A stretch of DNA of 64,000 bases, taken from positions 124,001 through 188,000 of the forward strand of contig NZ_JAERQF010000002.1 in the NCBI RefSeq assembly GCF_016734815.1. The letters run 5' to 3'. Shown here piece after piece: positions 18,048 to 26,096 of the stretch; the stretch's first letter is position 1, and each line of letters starts with the position of its first letter. The position numbers and the translations under genes were made by a program. Source of the DNA: Hymenobacter rubidus. Lineage in GTDB: Bacteria > Bacteroidota > Bacteroidia > Cytophagales > Hymenobacteraceae. The notes under the pieces were generated by a model. It had not been told where the DNA came from. It saw only the letters and a list, made by a program, of their open reading frames with translations, and did no database searches.

Positions 18048-18156
18048 CTGTTTTGATTTGTTCTTGTATCATTCTGGCGAATCATTTATTTAAACAAGTT
18101 TGTATTATTCTGTCTTGTTTAACATATTTGCATCAGCGTAACGCAACACTCCAATT

Positions 18157-18543
18157 ATGCCACATCAAGGCGAAATCCTGCAGGAAGCCATTAAAAACAG
18201 TGGTATTTCGATTACACGTATAGTGGACGAATTGGGTATCACACGTCCAACCATTTACCGTAAATTCAAAGAAGAAACCATTGATTACACCTTTGTAAAG
18301 AAAATTGGCGACATTATAAACCACGATTTTTCTCAGGACTTTACTGTTTTACAACAATCTTCCCTTTCATTTGTAACACATGCGCCCCGTCAGGGTGTTA
18401 CAAATAGTGTTACGCGAAGTGTTACAGCGCCCCAATCGGCTGATTCTGACCCTTCGAAGCAACTTTTGCTCTTGCAAACGAAGTACATTGCCCTCCTCGA
18501 AGCCTACAATGAGCTTTTGCTAAAAGTGTATGGGCCGAAGTGA
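18157..18543 (+). CDS. HTH protein next to parS
   Basis: A 128-residue protein. Residues 5-60 form a helix-turn-helix domain (ISITRIVDELGITRPTIYRK is the likely recognition unit). Residues about 70-105 are polar and disordered with a VT repeat (GVTN, SVTR, SVTA). Residues 107-126 form a leucine-rich C-terminal helix that could dimerise. The VT repeat is encoded by three TGTTAC hexamers exactly 12 bp apart (18396, 18408, 18420). The stop codon overlaps the parS palindrome by two bases. I do not recognise the gene as a named regulator. Its position and the hexamers suggest a local DNA-binding role, possibly tied to the centromere region. Confidence 0.65.
   Translation: MPHQGEILQEAIKNSGISITRIVDELGITRPTIYRKFKEETIDYTFVKKIGDIINHDFSQDFTVLQQSSLSFVTHAPRQGVTNSVTRSVTAPQSADSDPSKQLLLLQTKYIALLEAYNELLLKVYGPK
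18372..18425. repeat. In-gene TGTTAC array
   Basis: TGTAAC at 18372, and TGTTAC at 18396, 18408 and 18420 with exact 12-bp spacing, all within the HTH coding region. A 12-bp step keeps the reading frame and places sites slightly more than one helical turn apart. Confidence 0.7.
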
Positions 18544-18573
18544 CAAAAATGTTCCACGTGAAACATTTTTGTC
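18542..18573. promoter_or_regulatory. parS centromere site
   Basis: The 16-mer TGTTCCACGTGAAACA (18550-18565) is identical to the bacterial parS consensus bound by ParB/Spo0J. It lies inside a 32-base palindrome (18542-18573) with one non-paired central position pair, flanked by AAAAA and TTTTT. parS sites load ParB and recruit SMC for chromosome segregation and are usually close to oriC. The palindrome also has the look of a terminator for the HTH gene. No second perfect parS was noticed in the window, and parA/parB are not present here. Confidence 0.9.
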
Positions 18574-19081
18574 CCCATGCTCACTCGCCCCTATCAATTA
18601 TTACAGCACGGTCATGCTTTAGAAACTATTTGTGTTGCCACAGATAGGTGTTGAAAGTAAACTTGATAAATGCAGAAGAATCCGCTACAATCCGTTTAAA
18701 CGTAATGGGGGAATGGGATAAAAGAAATCCTGAAGTTGTTTAATCAGTCGGTTCTGCTCGGTCCGACGCCGTAGGCGTCCGACCGGTTGCCGCCCGAACG
18801 ATGCGACAACGACCGTTGACCGACGACCGGTCGGACACCACGGCGTTGGACCGGCGAGCGAGACACTTCCGAAATAGCTTCCCTGTCTGTCGGTTGGCAG
18901 AATGCGATATCTAAGCCTCATTGTTCGGAACAAGGCTTATGTTAATTAGTAGGGAAACAGCTTAATTTAGGCAGCCACGCAAGTAGGTGGTGCTTCTGCT
19001 TTTTACTAAGGAAGCGAAATAGAATGCGCCAACCATGGTAGTGTTCTAGTCCTGCTACCCTACCTAAGAAGTAGAAGCCGC
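18574..19081. other. Gene-free gap between parS and dciA
   Basis: About 510 bases without a convincing gene. It holds a GC-rich inverted repeat (18760-18852) set in AT-richer flanks. I searched by eye for TTATCCACA-like DnaA boxes and tRNA-like T-arms and found none. Short open frames here are repeat-derived. Confidence 0.6.
18760..18852. repeat. Family G imperfect inverted repeat
   Basis: Arm 18760-18789 (GGTCCGACGCCGTAGGCGTC plus 10 bases) and arm 18824-18852 are reverse complements with a few mismatches. The left arm has its own palindrome (GACGCC GTA GGCGTC), so the design matches families B and E although the sequence is different. Confidence 0.75.
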
Positions 19082-19390
19082 TTAGAGAAAAATTACTTCG
19101 TGGATGACTGTCTCGCCGACCTCCGCATTGATTAATTCAGCGACCCTGGTTTTAGCCATTAGCAACTCGTGCTTAAGCGGGGCGGAACTGAGGCGAACGA
19201 AAAGACGCCCCTTGTTGACGTAGACCTCTTGGGTTTTTAACGCCACTGCCTTTCCCATTACCCGTTCCCAACTGGATACAACCGTAACTTCGTTGAGCTT
19301 ACCTTGCAGCCGATAGGCACGCACTAGCGCTTCGAGACCTTCCTTGAGTGGAATGATGTCGCCGGAACGAGAAGAGGAAGGCTTTTTCAC
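19082..19390 (-). CDS. dciA: DciA-like (DUF721) protein
   Basis: A 102-residue DUF721 protein, the family of DciA, which helps load the replicative helicase in bacteria lacking DnaC/DnaI-type loaders. The conserved core is seen: LEALVRAYRLQGKLNEVTVV (residues about 19-38), W of SSWERVMGKAVA, then a KH-like strand block, VNKGRLFVRLSSAPLKHELL. It lies downstream of recF on the same strand, separated by 79 bases, a common pairing in this phylum, and fits a replication role near the origin. The family assignment is good; the helicase-loading function is carried over from better-studied members. Confidence 0.85.
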   Translation of the reverse strand: MKKPSSSRSGDIIPLKEGLEALVRAYRLQGKLNEVTVVSSWERVMGKAVALKTQEVYVNKGRLFVRLSSAPLKHELLMAKTRVAELINAEVGETVIHEVIFL

Positions 19391-19469
19391 GAAGTAATAG
19401 AAGTAGGCAGTAGTAAAAATTTACTGTTGCATACAGGGTTGCAAAGGTAGGGGATGCACCCGCCGATGC

Positions 19470-20582
19470 CTAAACCGGCGCAACACTTCCCTCGTGAACT
19501 CGGAACCGGGTAATGGGCACCGACACCCGCGCAAGGGCCAAGTCAGTGCGCTCAAGGTTCGTATCGGTGAGGAAAACTTGGCCAAAGGTTTCATCGGCAA
19601 CCAACTCAAGAAGGCGCGCGATGCGCTTGTCGTCTAAGCGGTCAAAAATGTCGTCTAGTAGGAGTAAGGGCTTTTGTTGCTGCTTAGCAGCGAGCATTTC
19701 GAATTGAGCCAGTTTGAGCGCAATAGCGAAAGACTTTTGCTGACCTTGGGAAGCGTGGCTTTTAACAGGTTGGTCAGCCATTAAAAAAACAAAATCGTCG
19801 CGGTGCGAGCCAGTGGTGCTGCGCTGCAAAGCAAAATCCCGGCGTTCGTTATAACGCAGCAAGTGGGCGAAATCAGCACCGAGTAACTGCGTCTTATAGG
19901 TGAGCGTGACGAACTCCCGGCCATCGGCAAGCTGCTGATAGTGGCGCTGGAATATTGGAACGTACTCTTCTAAAAATGCCGCACGTAAAACCGTGAGTTG
20001 TTCGCCCAGTGGGGCAAGCTGTTCGTCAAGGGCCAATAAGTAGTCGCGGTCAAAGCCATGCGAGGGCCGGTCGCCCTGTTTAAGTACCGCATTGCGCTGG
20101 CGCAGCAAGGCATTGTAAGAAATCAGCAGCTCCAAAAAACCGTGGTCGAGCTGCGCCATGAGGCTGTCGAAATACTTGCGACGCTCTTCGCTGCTCTGGC
20201 GAATAAGGTCGGTATCATAGGGCGAAATGAGGACGGCCGGGTAGCGACCGATGTGGTCGGCCATGCGCTCATAGGGCTGCTTGTTATGGGTAATGGTCTT
20301 TTTCTGACCCTGACGCAGGCTCACTTGGATGGTTTCGTGCTCAGAATCAGATTCTAAAGAAAAATTTCCTTTAACTACAAAGAAATCAGCGCCTTGCTTA
20401 ATACTCAGGGCATCGGAAGACGTAATGGCGCTTTTCGTTAAGGATAAGTAGTGAATGGCGTCGAGAAGGTTGGTTTTGCCACTGCCATTATCGCCAATGA
20501 AACAGTTGAGGCCCGGCGATAAACGCAAGGCGGCCTCGTCGTAATTCTTAAAAAAAAGCAGCTGGAGGGAGTCAAGCGTCAT
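19470..20582 (-). CDS. recF: DNA replication/repair protein RecF
   Basis: A 370-residue ABC-type ATPase that acts with RecO and RecR to load RecA on gapped DNA. Walker A is GDNGSGKT (residues 30-37), the signature region is HASQGQQKSFAIAL, and Walker B is LLLLDDIFDRLDD. The frame runs back to 20627, but ATG 20582 gives the usual N-terminus MTLDSLQLLFFKNY and is preferred. The gene diverges from pdhA with 74 bases between the starts, so both promoters must lie in that gap. With dciA and the nearby parS it makes an origin-proximal location plausible. Confidence 0.95.
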   Translation of the reverse strand: MTLDSLQLLFFKNYDEAALRLSPGLNCFIGDNGSGKTNLLDAIHYLSLTKSAITSSDALSIKQGADFFVVKGNFSLESDSEHETIQVSLRQGQKKTITHNKQPYERMADHIGRYPAVLISPYDTDLIRQSSEERRKYFDSLMAQLDHGFLELLISYNALLRQRNAVLKQGDRPSHGFDRDYLLALDEQLAPLGEQLTVLRAAFLEEYVPIFQRHYQQLADGREFVTLTYKTQLLGADFAHLLRYNERRDFALQRSTTGSHRDDFVFLMADQPVKSHASQGQQKSFAIALKLAQFEMLAAKQQQKPLLLLDDIFDRLDDKRIARLLELVADETFGQVFLTDTNLERTDLALARVSVPITRFRVHEGSVAPV

Positions 20583-20656
20583 AAGGTTCGGTATTGCCAG
20601 CAGTTTTACGTAATTTCGCCCTCCCAACGCGAAATAATTCTTTCCTTTAACGTGCT

Positions 20657-21841
20657 ATGGCGGATACGAAAGTAAAAGCTGCTCCTAAAAAATCGACGGC
20701 CTCGAAGGCTTCCACTGGTTCAGCCGCGAAAGCTGCCAAAGGAAAAAGCAACGGTGTAGAAACCGTAGCGCAGCCCGACCCCGTCCTGCCCGGTACCGAT
20801 GCGCCCACGGCGGCAGCTTCGGGCAGCGCCCTGCCCACGCCCCAGGCTACGCAGCCGTCGTTTCCGAAGGAGACGTATCTGCAGTGGTACGAGCAGATGC
20901 AGCTCATGCGCAAGTTTGAGGACAAGGCCGGCCAGCTTTACGGGCAGCAAAAAATCAAAGGTTTTTGCCACCTCTACATTGGCCAGGAGGCCTGCGTAGC
21001 TGGTGCCGTATCGGCCCTGGAGGTAGGCGACAAATACATCACCGCTTACCGCGACCACGCGCATCCGCTGGCCCTGGGCACCTCGCCCAATGCCGTGATG
21101 GCCGAGCTATTTGCCAAAGCTACCGGTTGCTCGAAAGGCAAAGGCGGCTCCATGCACATGTTCGACAAAGAAGTTGGTTTCATGGGCGGCCACGGCATCG
21201 TGGGCGGCCAGGTGCCCATGGGCGCCGGCATTGCCTTCGCCGAGAAATACAACAAGACAGGTAAGCTCTGCATTTGCTACATGGGCGATGGCGCGGTGCG
21301 CCAAGGGGCCCTGCACGAGGCCTTCAACATGGCCATGCTGTGGAAGCTGCCGGTCATCTTCGTGATTGAGAACAACGGCTACGCCATGGGCACGTCGGTA
21401 CAGCGCACCTCGAACGTGACGGACCTGTATAAAATTGGCCTGAGCTACGACATGCCTTCTGAGCCCGTGAATGGCATGCGCGTGGAAGACGTACACGAAG
21501 CCGTAGCTCGTGCCGCCGAACGCGCCCGCAAAGGCGACGGCCCCACGCTGCTCGAATTCAAAACGTACCGCTACAAAGGCCACTCGATGAGTGACCCGGC
21601 CAAGTACCGCACCAAAGAAGAGTTAGAGGATTACCGCCACCGCGACGCCATCGAGGGTGTGCGCCACACCATCCTCAGCAACAACATGGCGACCGAGGCA
21701 GACCTGGAAGCCATTGACGAGAAAATCAAAGGGCAGGTGAACGAGTCGGTAGAATTTGCCGAGACATCGCCTTTTCCCACGCCCGACGAACTGTACAAGG
21801 ACGTTTACGTGCAGGCCGATTATCCCTATATCCACGACTAA
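20657..21841 (+). CDS. pdhA: Pyruvate dehydrogenase E1 alpha subunit
   Basis: A 394-residue thiamine diphosphate-dependent E1 alpha subunit. With E1 beta it decarboxylates pyruvate for the dehydrogenase complex. The TPP/Mg motif begins GDG at residues 210-212 and ends with ENN about 30 residues later. The GHSMSDPAKYR phosphorylation-loop-like segment is present. Residues 1-70 are an Ala/Lys/Thr/Pro-rich low-complexity leader absent from most E1 alpha enzymes (MADTKVKAAPKKSTASKAS...). No E1 beta, E2 or E3 gene is adjacent; the partner must be elsewhere. Annotation as the branched-chain 2-oxoacid E1 is a possible alternative, but the sequence around the active site favours pyruvate. Confidence 0.9.
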   Translation: MADTKVKAAPKKSTASKASTGSAAKAAKGKSNGVETVAQPDPVLPGTDAPTAAASGSALPTPQATQPSFPKETYLQWYEQMQLMRKFEDKAGQLYGQQKIKGFCHLYIGQEACVAGAVSALEVGDKYITAYRDHAHPLALGTSPNAVMAELFAKATGCSKGKGGSMHMFDKEVGFMGGHGIVGGQVPMGAGIAFAEKYNKTGKLCICYMGDGAVRQGALHEAFNMAMLWKLPVIFVIENNGYAMGTSVQRTSNVTDLYKIGLSYDMPSEPVNGMRVEDVHEAVARAAERARKGDGPTLLEFKTYRYKGHSMSDPAKYRTKEELEDYRHRDAIEGVRHTILSNNMATEADLEAIDEKIKGQVNESVEFAETSPFPTPDELYKDVYVQADYPYIHD

Positions 21842-21907
21842 CTAACCCGGCCCTTGTTGGGCCGAATGACTTGCGCGCAGGTCACACCGATAGAAATACC
21901 CCTCGTA

Positions 21908-22678
21908 ATGTCGAAGATTCCTTACACTGGCAAAAGCCAGCAAGCCCGCCAAGGGCAAGTAACCCAGAACGTACCCGCTGACCCGCTGGCGCCCGTCGAC
22001 GAAAACCTGCCGGCTGAAAATCCGCTGCTGGAAGACCCGGATGCCCTGGCTGCCCGCCTGGCCGAATCGGAGGATTTCGTGCGCAACAACCGCAATGTGT
22101 TGCTGGGCATTCTGGCTGCCGTGGTGCTGGCCGTGGTGGGAGGTTTCGGCTTCTATACCTGGCGCAACCAGCAGGATTCGAAGGCACAGGCCAGCATGTT
22201 CCGGGCCGTGAATAACTGGGAGGCCGACTCGCTGAACAAAGCTGTGAAAGGCGATGGCAAAGCGCCCGGTCTGGTGACGGTGGCCAACGAGTACGGCAAC
22301 ACCAAAGCCGGCAACCTGGCCAACTTTTACGCCGGTGTGGCTTCGCTCAAGCAGGGCAAATACAAGGAAGCCATCGACTACCTCGAGGATTTTAGCTCCG
22401 ATGATTACCTGGTGCAAAGCCGGGCGTATTCGCTGATGGGCGATGCCCAGCTGGAACTCAACAAGCCCAAGGAAGCTGCCGACCTATATGCCAAAGCGGC
22501 TGACCACAACGCCAACGAATACTTCTCGCCCGGCTACCTGCTGAAGGAAGCCACCGCCCGTGAACTGGCCGGCGATAACGAAGGCGCCCTGAAAGCCTAC
22601 GACCGCATCATCAACGAGTATCCCTCGGCCCAGGAAGTGGCAGAAGCCCGCCAGTTCAAAGCCAAGCTGGAGAAATAA
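21908..22678 (+). CDS. Membrane-anchored TPR protein
   Basis: A 256-residue protein: a polar N-terminus (1-65), one transmembrane helix (about 66-88, VLLGILAAVVLAVVGGFGFY) and a periplasmic tetratricopeptide region (about 130-250, with KQGKYKEAIDYLEDF, LELNKPKEAADLYAKA and NEGALKAYDRIINEYP). The arrangement resembles YfgM-type ancillary SecYEG/chaperone proteins, but sequence similarity cannot be tested here. The frame extends to TTG 21854; ATG 21908 gives a natural start and is preferred. A small hairpin (CGGCCC TTGTT GGGCCG, 21848-21864) separates it from pdhA. Confidence 0.75.
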   Translation: MSKIPYTGKSQQARQGQVTQNVPADPLAPVDENLPAENPLLEDPDALAARLAESEDFVRNNRNVLLGILAAVVLAVVGGFGFYTWRNQQDSKAQASMFRAVNNWEADSLNKAVKGDGKAPGLVTVANEYGNTKAGNLANFYAGVASLKQGKYKEAIDYLEDFSSDDYLVQSRAYSLMGDAQLELNKPKEAADLYAKAADHNANEYFSPGYLLKEATARELAGDNEGALKAYDRIINEYPSAQEVAEARQFKAKLEK

Positions 22679-22693
22679 TAACGTATTCATTTG

Positions 22694-22779
22694 GTCATCC
22701 TGAGCGTAGCAAAGGACCTTATTGCAACCGAACGATGCCGTTCAACCGTGATAAGGTCCTTTGCTACGCTCAGGATAAC
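22694..22779. repeat. Family A palindrome, copy 3
   Basis: Arms 22694-22722 and 22751-22779 (29 bases) are reverse complements with one mismatch. The stem is GTCATCCTGAGCGTAGCAAA plus GGACCTTAT, which differs from the other family A copies after the shared GAGC. The loop contains a small GAACG/CGTTC hairpin. It lies between the TPR gene and ribH. Confidence 0.92.
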
Positions 22780-22801
22780 TGCTTTTATCGACTACCTGAG
22801 T

Positions 22802-23278
22802 ATGGCGACTTCTCTTCAAAACTTAAGCGAATACGACGCTTCCCAATTCATCGACATCAGCACCAAGCGTTTTGGGCTGGTGGTGGCGGAGTGGAATCGC
22901 GAGCTCACCGACGTGCTCAGCGCCGGGGCTTACGATACCTTGCTGAAGCACGGAGCGTTGGCCGAGCATATTTTTCGCAACACGGTGCCTGGTAGTTTCG
23001 AGCTAACGCTGGGGGCACAGTTTCTGGCCCAGCACGAAGAAATAGATGCCGTGATATGCTTGGGCGTGGTAATTCAGGGCGAAACCAAGCACGATGATTA
23101 CATCTGCCATGCCGTGGCGCAGGGCATTACGCAGGTAGGCCTGAAATTTAACAAACCGGTAATTTTTGGTCTGGTAACCACCAATACGCTCGAACAGGCG
23201 TGGGACCGGGCCGGCGGCAAGCACGGCAACAAAGGGGTAGAAGCCGCAGTGGCGGCCATTCAGATGCTGGGATTTTAG
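22802..23278 (+). CDS. ribH: 6,7-dimethyl-8-ribityllumazine synthase
   Basis: A 158-residue lumazine synthase, the penultimate step of riboflavin synthesis, joining the ribityl-pyrimidinedione with dihydroxybutanone phosphate. Family motifs: VVAEWNRELTD (residues about 27-37), GSFELTLGAQFL (about 60-71), CLGVVIQGETKHDDYI (about 82-97, with the catalytic His) and GKHGNKG near the C-terminus. These enzymes assemble as pentamers or icosahedral shells. The frame runs back through a family A repeat to 22691; ATG 22802 gives the expected N-terminus. No other rib genes are adjacent and no riboswitch is visible. Confidence 0.95.
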   Translation: MATSLQNLSEYDASQFIDISTKRFGLVVAEWNRELTDVLSAGAYDTLLKHGALAEHIFRNTVPGSFELTLGAQFLAQHEEIDAVICLGVVIQGETKHDDYICHAVAQGITQVGLKFNKPVIFGLVTTNTLEQAWDRAGGKHGNKGVEAAVAAIQMLGF

Positions 23279-23467
23279 GTGCTGGAAGAAAAGCAGCCCA
23301 AATTCTGTAACTTCGCACCCGCAAAAATCAAGCAGCCAGCAGCTTTTAGGCCGAGCCGCCGTTACCCGCATAGCGTGCCAAACCATTTGGCAGGCCGAGG
23401 CGTTGCTGGGTGGTAACTTGGCATCAACTACTGACGACTTACTAGCAGTTCTTTTTTTACCCATTCA

Positions 23468-23851
23468 ATGAACGACGACAACATTCGCTATTCCCGGGAG
23501 GACTTGAATGAGTTCGACCAGATTATTCAGGAGAAACTCACGGCGGCCCGCAAGGAGTTGTCCTTTATCAAAGAGACCCTGAACCGCAGCAACGACTCTG
23601 GCACCGACACCACGGCATCGTCGGCAAAAGTGCTGGAAGATGGCGCCGATACCGCCGAGAAAGAAAGCATGAACCAGCTGGCCTCACGCCAGATGAAGTT
23701 CATTCAGCAGCTCGAAAACGCGCAGGTCCGCATCAAAAACGGCACGTACGGCGTCTGCATCGGCACCGGCAAGCTTATTCCGAAGGAGCGGTTGCGCGCC
23801 GTGCCGCACACCCAACATTCGATTGAAGCCAAAATGGCGCGACGCGACTAA
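23468..23851 (+). CDS. TraR/DksA-family protein with degenerate zinc finger
   Basis: A 127-residue protein. A long N-terminal coiled coil (about 10-95, with two helices joined near ASSAKVLEDGADTAEKES) is followed by the DksA-type finger region YGVCIGTGKLIPKERLRAVP (residues about 95-114). Only one cysteine of the four-Cys finger remains, as is usual in Bacteroidota members of the family, so it probably does not bind zinc in the classic way. DksA-like proteins enter the RNA polymerase secondary channel and tune transcription with ppGpp; conservation of that role here is inferred. Confidence 0.85.
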   Translation: MNDDNIRYSREDLNEFDQIIQEKLTAARKELSFIKETLNRSNDSGTDTTASSAKVLEDGADTAEKESMNQLASRQMKFIQQLENAQVRIKNGTYGVCIGTGKLIPKERLRAVPHTQHSIEAKMARRD

Positions 23852-23870
23852 GCGCGCTGCTTTTTTGGTA

Positions 23871-23954
23871 GTCGGTACGGGGTAGTCAGTAGTCAGAATG
23901 ATTTTCAGGTTGGAGGTGTTCAACCCATCTGACTACTGACTATCCCGTACCGAT
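23871..23954. repeat. Family C-like inverted repeat, copy 4
   Basis: Arms 23871-23897 and 23928-23954 (27 bases) are reverse complements with two mismatches. Each arm contains the direct repeat AGTCAGTAGTCAG, so the stem is built from reiterated short units, like the TGACAAC elements elsewhere in the window but with a different unit. Confidence 0.85.
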
Positions 23955-24003
23955 TTCTTTTTTAACCAGTACCGTAGCGATACGGCACGCAACTTTTCTC
24001 CCC

Positions 24004-25956
24004 ATGGGCAAGAAACATTTTTCAGAAGATAAAGCGGACCGTCGCGGCGGCCGCAGTGCCGGTGGCCCCGGCGGCTTCGGTGGCAAGAGCGACCGGCCAG
24101 GCGCCGGCGGGCCAACCGGCCGTCCTGGTCGCCCTAGCACCAATGGCGCATTTGGCCGCCCGGCTACCAACGGCGCTTTCGGCCGACCCAGCGGCGGTGC
24201 CTTTGGCGGCAGCAAAAAATTTGGGGAAGGGGAGAAGCGGCCGTACGGCAACAGCTACGGCGGTAGCAGCCGCGAAGGCGGCAGCGGCTTTGGCAAGAAG
24301 GAATATGGCCAGCGTGAGGCGGGTGGCTTCCGCCCCGGCAGCGACCGGCCCTATGAGCGTCGCGAGGAGCGGCCCCGCGTAGGCAAAGAACAACGCACCG
24401 GCACGAGCTACGGCCGCACTGCCGCACCGCGCCCCGAGCGCAGCGGCTTTGGCAGCGACCGGAGCGACCAACGCGGCCCGGCCGCCGAGCCCCGGCCCAT
24501 CCGGCCGTATCAGCCCAAGGAAAACTGGAATGGCCAGCCCTACCGCCGCGAAGGGGAAAAGGCCGTGCCCCGTGGCCTGCCCGGCGAGCGCAACCGCAAA
24601 TTCCATAAGAGCAACCCCTACGAGCAAACCGACAGCAGCGCCCCGCGCAGCGGTGGCAGCTTTGGTCGGAGCACGCCCCGCGAGCCCGAGAATTTTGACC
24701 GGAACGCGGAACGCGGCGAAGAGCGGGGCCCGAACCGGCCCATCCGCGCAGCGCGGCCCTTTGTGGCCGAGCCGCCCCAGCCGCGTGAGGAGCGCAACGA
24801 CCGGCGCGACGCCAATATTGAGCGCGCCAATGCCGGCGATGCCGATTACCGCGCCGACCAGGCCGCGTTTGGCCGGAAGTTTACGCCAGGGGCCTTTGGC
24901 CGCCGCGATGGTGCGCCCGGCACCGGCCGCAGCACCGGCGAGCGGCCCGGCGCCTACGAGAAGCGCGGTCCGAAAGAGAAGTGGGCGCCCGCACCCGGCA
25001 GTTTTGCCGAGCGCCGCGAGGCCCTGAAAGCGGCCGAGCGCAGCGTGCGCCGCTCGGGCACAGGCTATGGCGCCAGTGTGGACAAACCGCGCCCGGCCCG
25101 GCCTACCATGCAGGAAAACCGCGCCGACAAGCCCAAGTATGGCGAAAAGCCCGGCGAGGCACCCGATTATAAAAACCTGAAGCACTACGAGCAGGATAAG
25201 ACCCGCGGCAACAAGCGCCGCCGCGAGGAGCTGGAAGATTTTGGCACCGATGAGACGCGCCTGAACCGCTACATTGCCAATGCCGGCATTTGCTCGCGCC
25301 GCGAGGCCGATGCGCTGATTGCCGCCGGCGAAATCAAAGTGAATGGCGAAGTGGTGACGGAAATGGGCTACAAAGTGCAGCCCGAAGACACCGTGCAGTA
25401 CGGTAAAACCAACCTCAACCGCGAAAAGGCGGTGTACGTGCTGCTGAACAAGCCCAAGGACTTCATCACCACCACGGAAGACCCTGAAGGCCGCCGCACG
25501 GTGATGGATTTGGTGGCTGGCGCTTCGAAGGAACGCATTTTCCCGGTGGGCCGCCTTGACCGGAATACCACCGGTCTGCTGCTCTTCACCAACGATGGCG
25601 AAGTGGCGCAGAAGCTCTCGCACCCTTCGCACAAGAACAAAAAAATCTACCAGGTGGAGTTGAGCCAGCCGCTGGCCGAAGACGACCTGCGCAAGATTTC
25701 GGAAGGACTGGAGCTGGAAGACGGCAAAGCCGTGGTCGACGATGTGGCCGTCGTGGCCGGCAACGCGCATTTCGTGGGCATCGAAATCCACATTGGCCGC
25801 AACCGCATTGTGCGTCGCATTTTTGAGCACCTGGGCTACGAAGTGGTGGCCCTGGACCGCGTGCAGTACGCTGGCCTCACCAAGAAGGACCTGCCCCGCG
25901 GCAAATGGCGCTTTTTGAGTGAGCAGGAAGTGATTCGTCTGAAATATTTCTTGTAG
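24004..25956 (+). CDS. RluB-type pseudouridine synthase with long RG-rich head
   Basis: A 650-residue protein. Residues 1-410 are a disordered Arg/Gly/Pro/Asp-rich region with FGRP, GGFGGKSDR and SYGR-like repeats. Residues about 418-465 form an S4 RNA-binding domain (RLNRYIANAGICSRREAD). Residues about 475-640 form the RsuA/RluB catalytic domain with catalytic Asp519 in VGRLDRNTTGLLLFTNDG. RluB-type enzymes isomerise a uridine in 23S rRNA helix 80 or nearby. Bacterial family members usually have about 240-300 residues, so the head is more than the size of the enzyme. It is rich in Arg-Gly, like eukaryotic RNA-binding tails, and could promote RNA binding or condensation; this is inferred. Confidence 0.9.
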   Translation: MGKKHFSEDKADRRGGRSAGGPGGFGGKSDRPGAGGPTGRPGRPSTNGAFGRPATNGAFGRPSGGAFGGSKKFGEGEKRPYGNSYGGSSREGGSGFGKKEYGQREAGGFRPGSDRPYERREERPRVGKEQRTGTSYGRTAAPRPERSGFGSDRSDQRGPAAEPRPIRPYQPKENWNGQPYRREGEKAVPRGLPGERNRKFHKSNPYEQTDSSAPRSGGSFGRSTPREPENFDRNAERGEERGPNRPIRAARPFVAEPPQPREERNDRRDANIERANAGDADYRADQAAFGRKFTPGAFGRRDGAPGTGRSTGERPGAYEKRGPKEKWAPAPGSFAERREALKAAERSVRRSGTGYGASVDKPRPARPTMQENRADKPKYGEKPGEAPDYKNLKHYEQDKTRGNKRRREELEDFGTDETRLNRYIANAGICSRREADALIAAGEIKVNGEVVTEMGYKVQPEDTVQYGKTNLNREKAVYVLLNKPKDFITTTEDPEGRRTVMDLVAGASKERIFPVGRLDRNTTGLLLFTNDGEVAQKLSHPSHKNKKIYQVELSQPLAEDDLRKISEGLELEDGKAVVDDVAVVAGNAHFVGIEIHIGRNRIVRRIFEHLGYEVVALDRVQYAGLTKKDLPRGKWRFLSEQEVIRLKYFL

Positions 25957-25976
25957 GTTTTTGTCAAGGAAACCAA

Positions 25977-26070
25977 AACGTCCTGCTGAGCGGAGTCGAA
26001 GCATCTCTCCCGCGCAAGTAACTATTTACTGCTGCACGCGAGATGCTTCGACTCCGCTCAGCAGGACGTT
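25977..26070. repeat. Family A palindrome, copy 4
   Basis: Arms 25977-26006 and 26041-26070 are 30-base perfect reverse complements with core CCTGCTGAGCGGAGTCGAAG. The element ends 27 bases before the likely coaX start, so it lies in the leader or promoter of coaX. Confidence 0.95.
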
Positions 26071-26096
26071 CTTTCTTTAAAAAGCAAGTAAAAGCA

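Noticed and set aside
18574..19081. oriC beside parS
   Set aside because: No DnaA-box cluster or clear AT-rich unwinding block was found, and dnaA is not in the window; parS alone does not prove an origin.
26043..26096. ATG start of coaX at 26043
   Set aside because: It lies in the right arm of a family A palindrome; the encoded residues are repeat-derived and not typical of CoaX.
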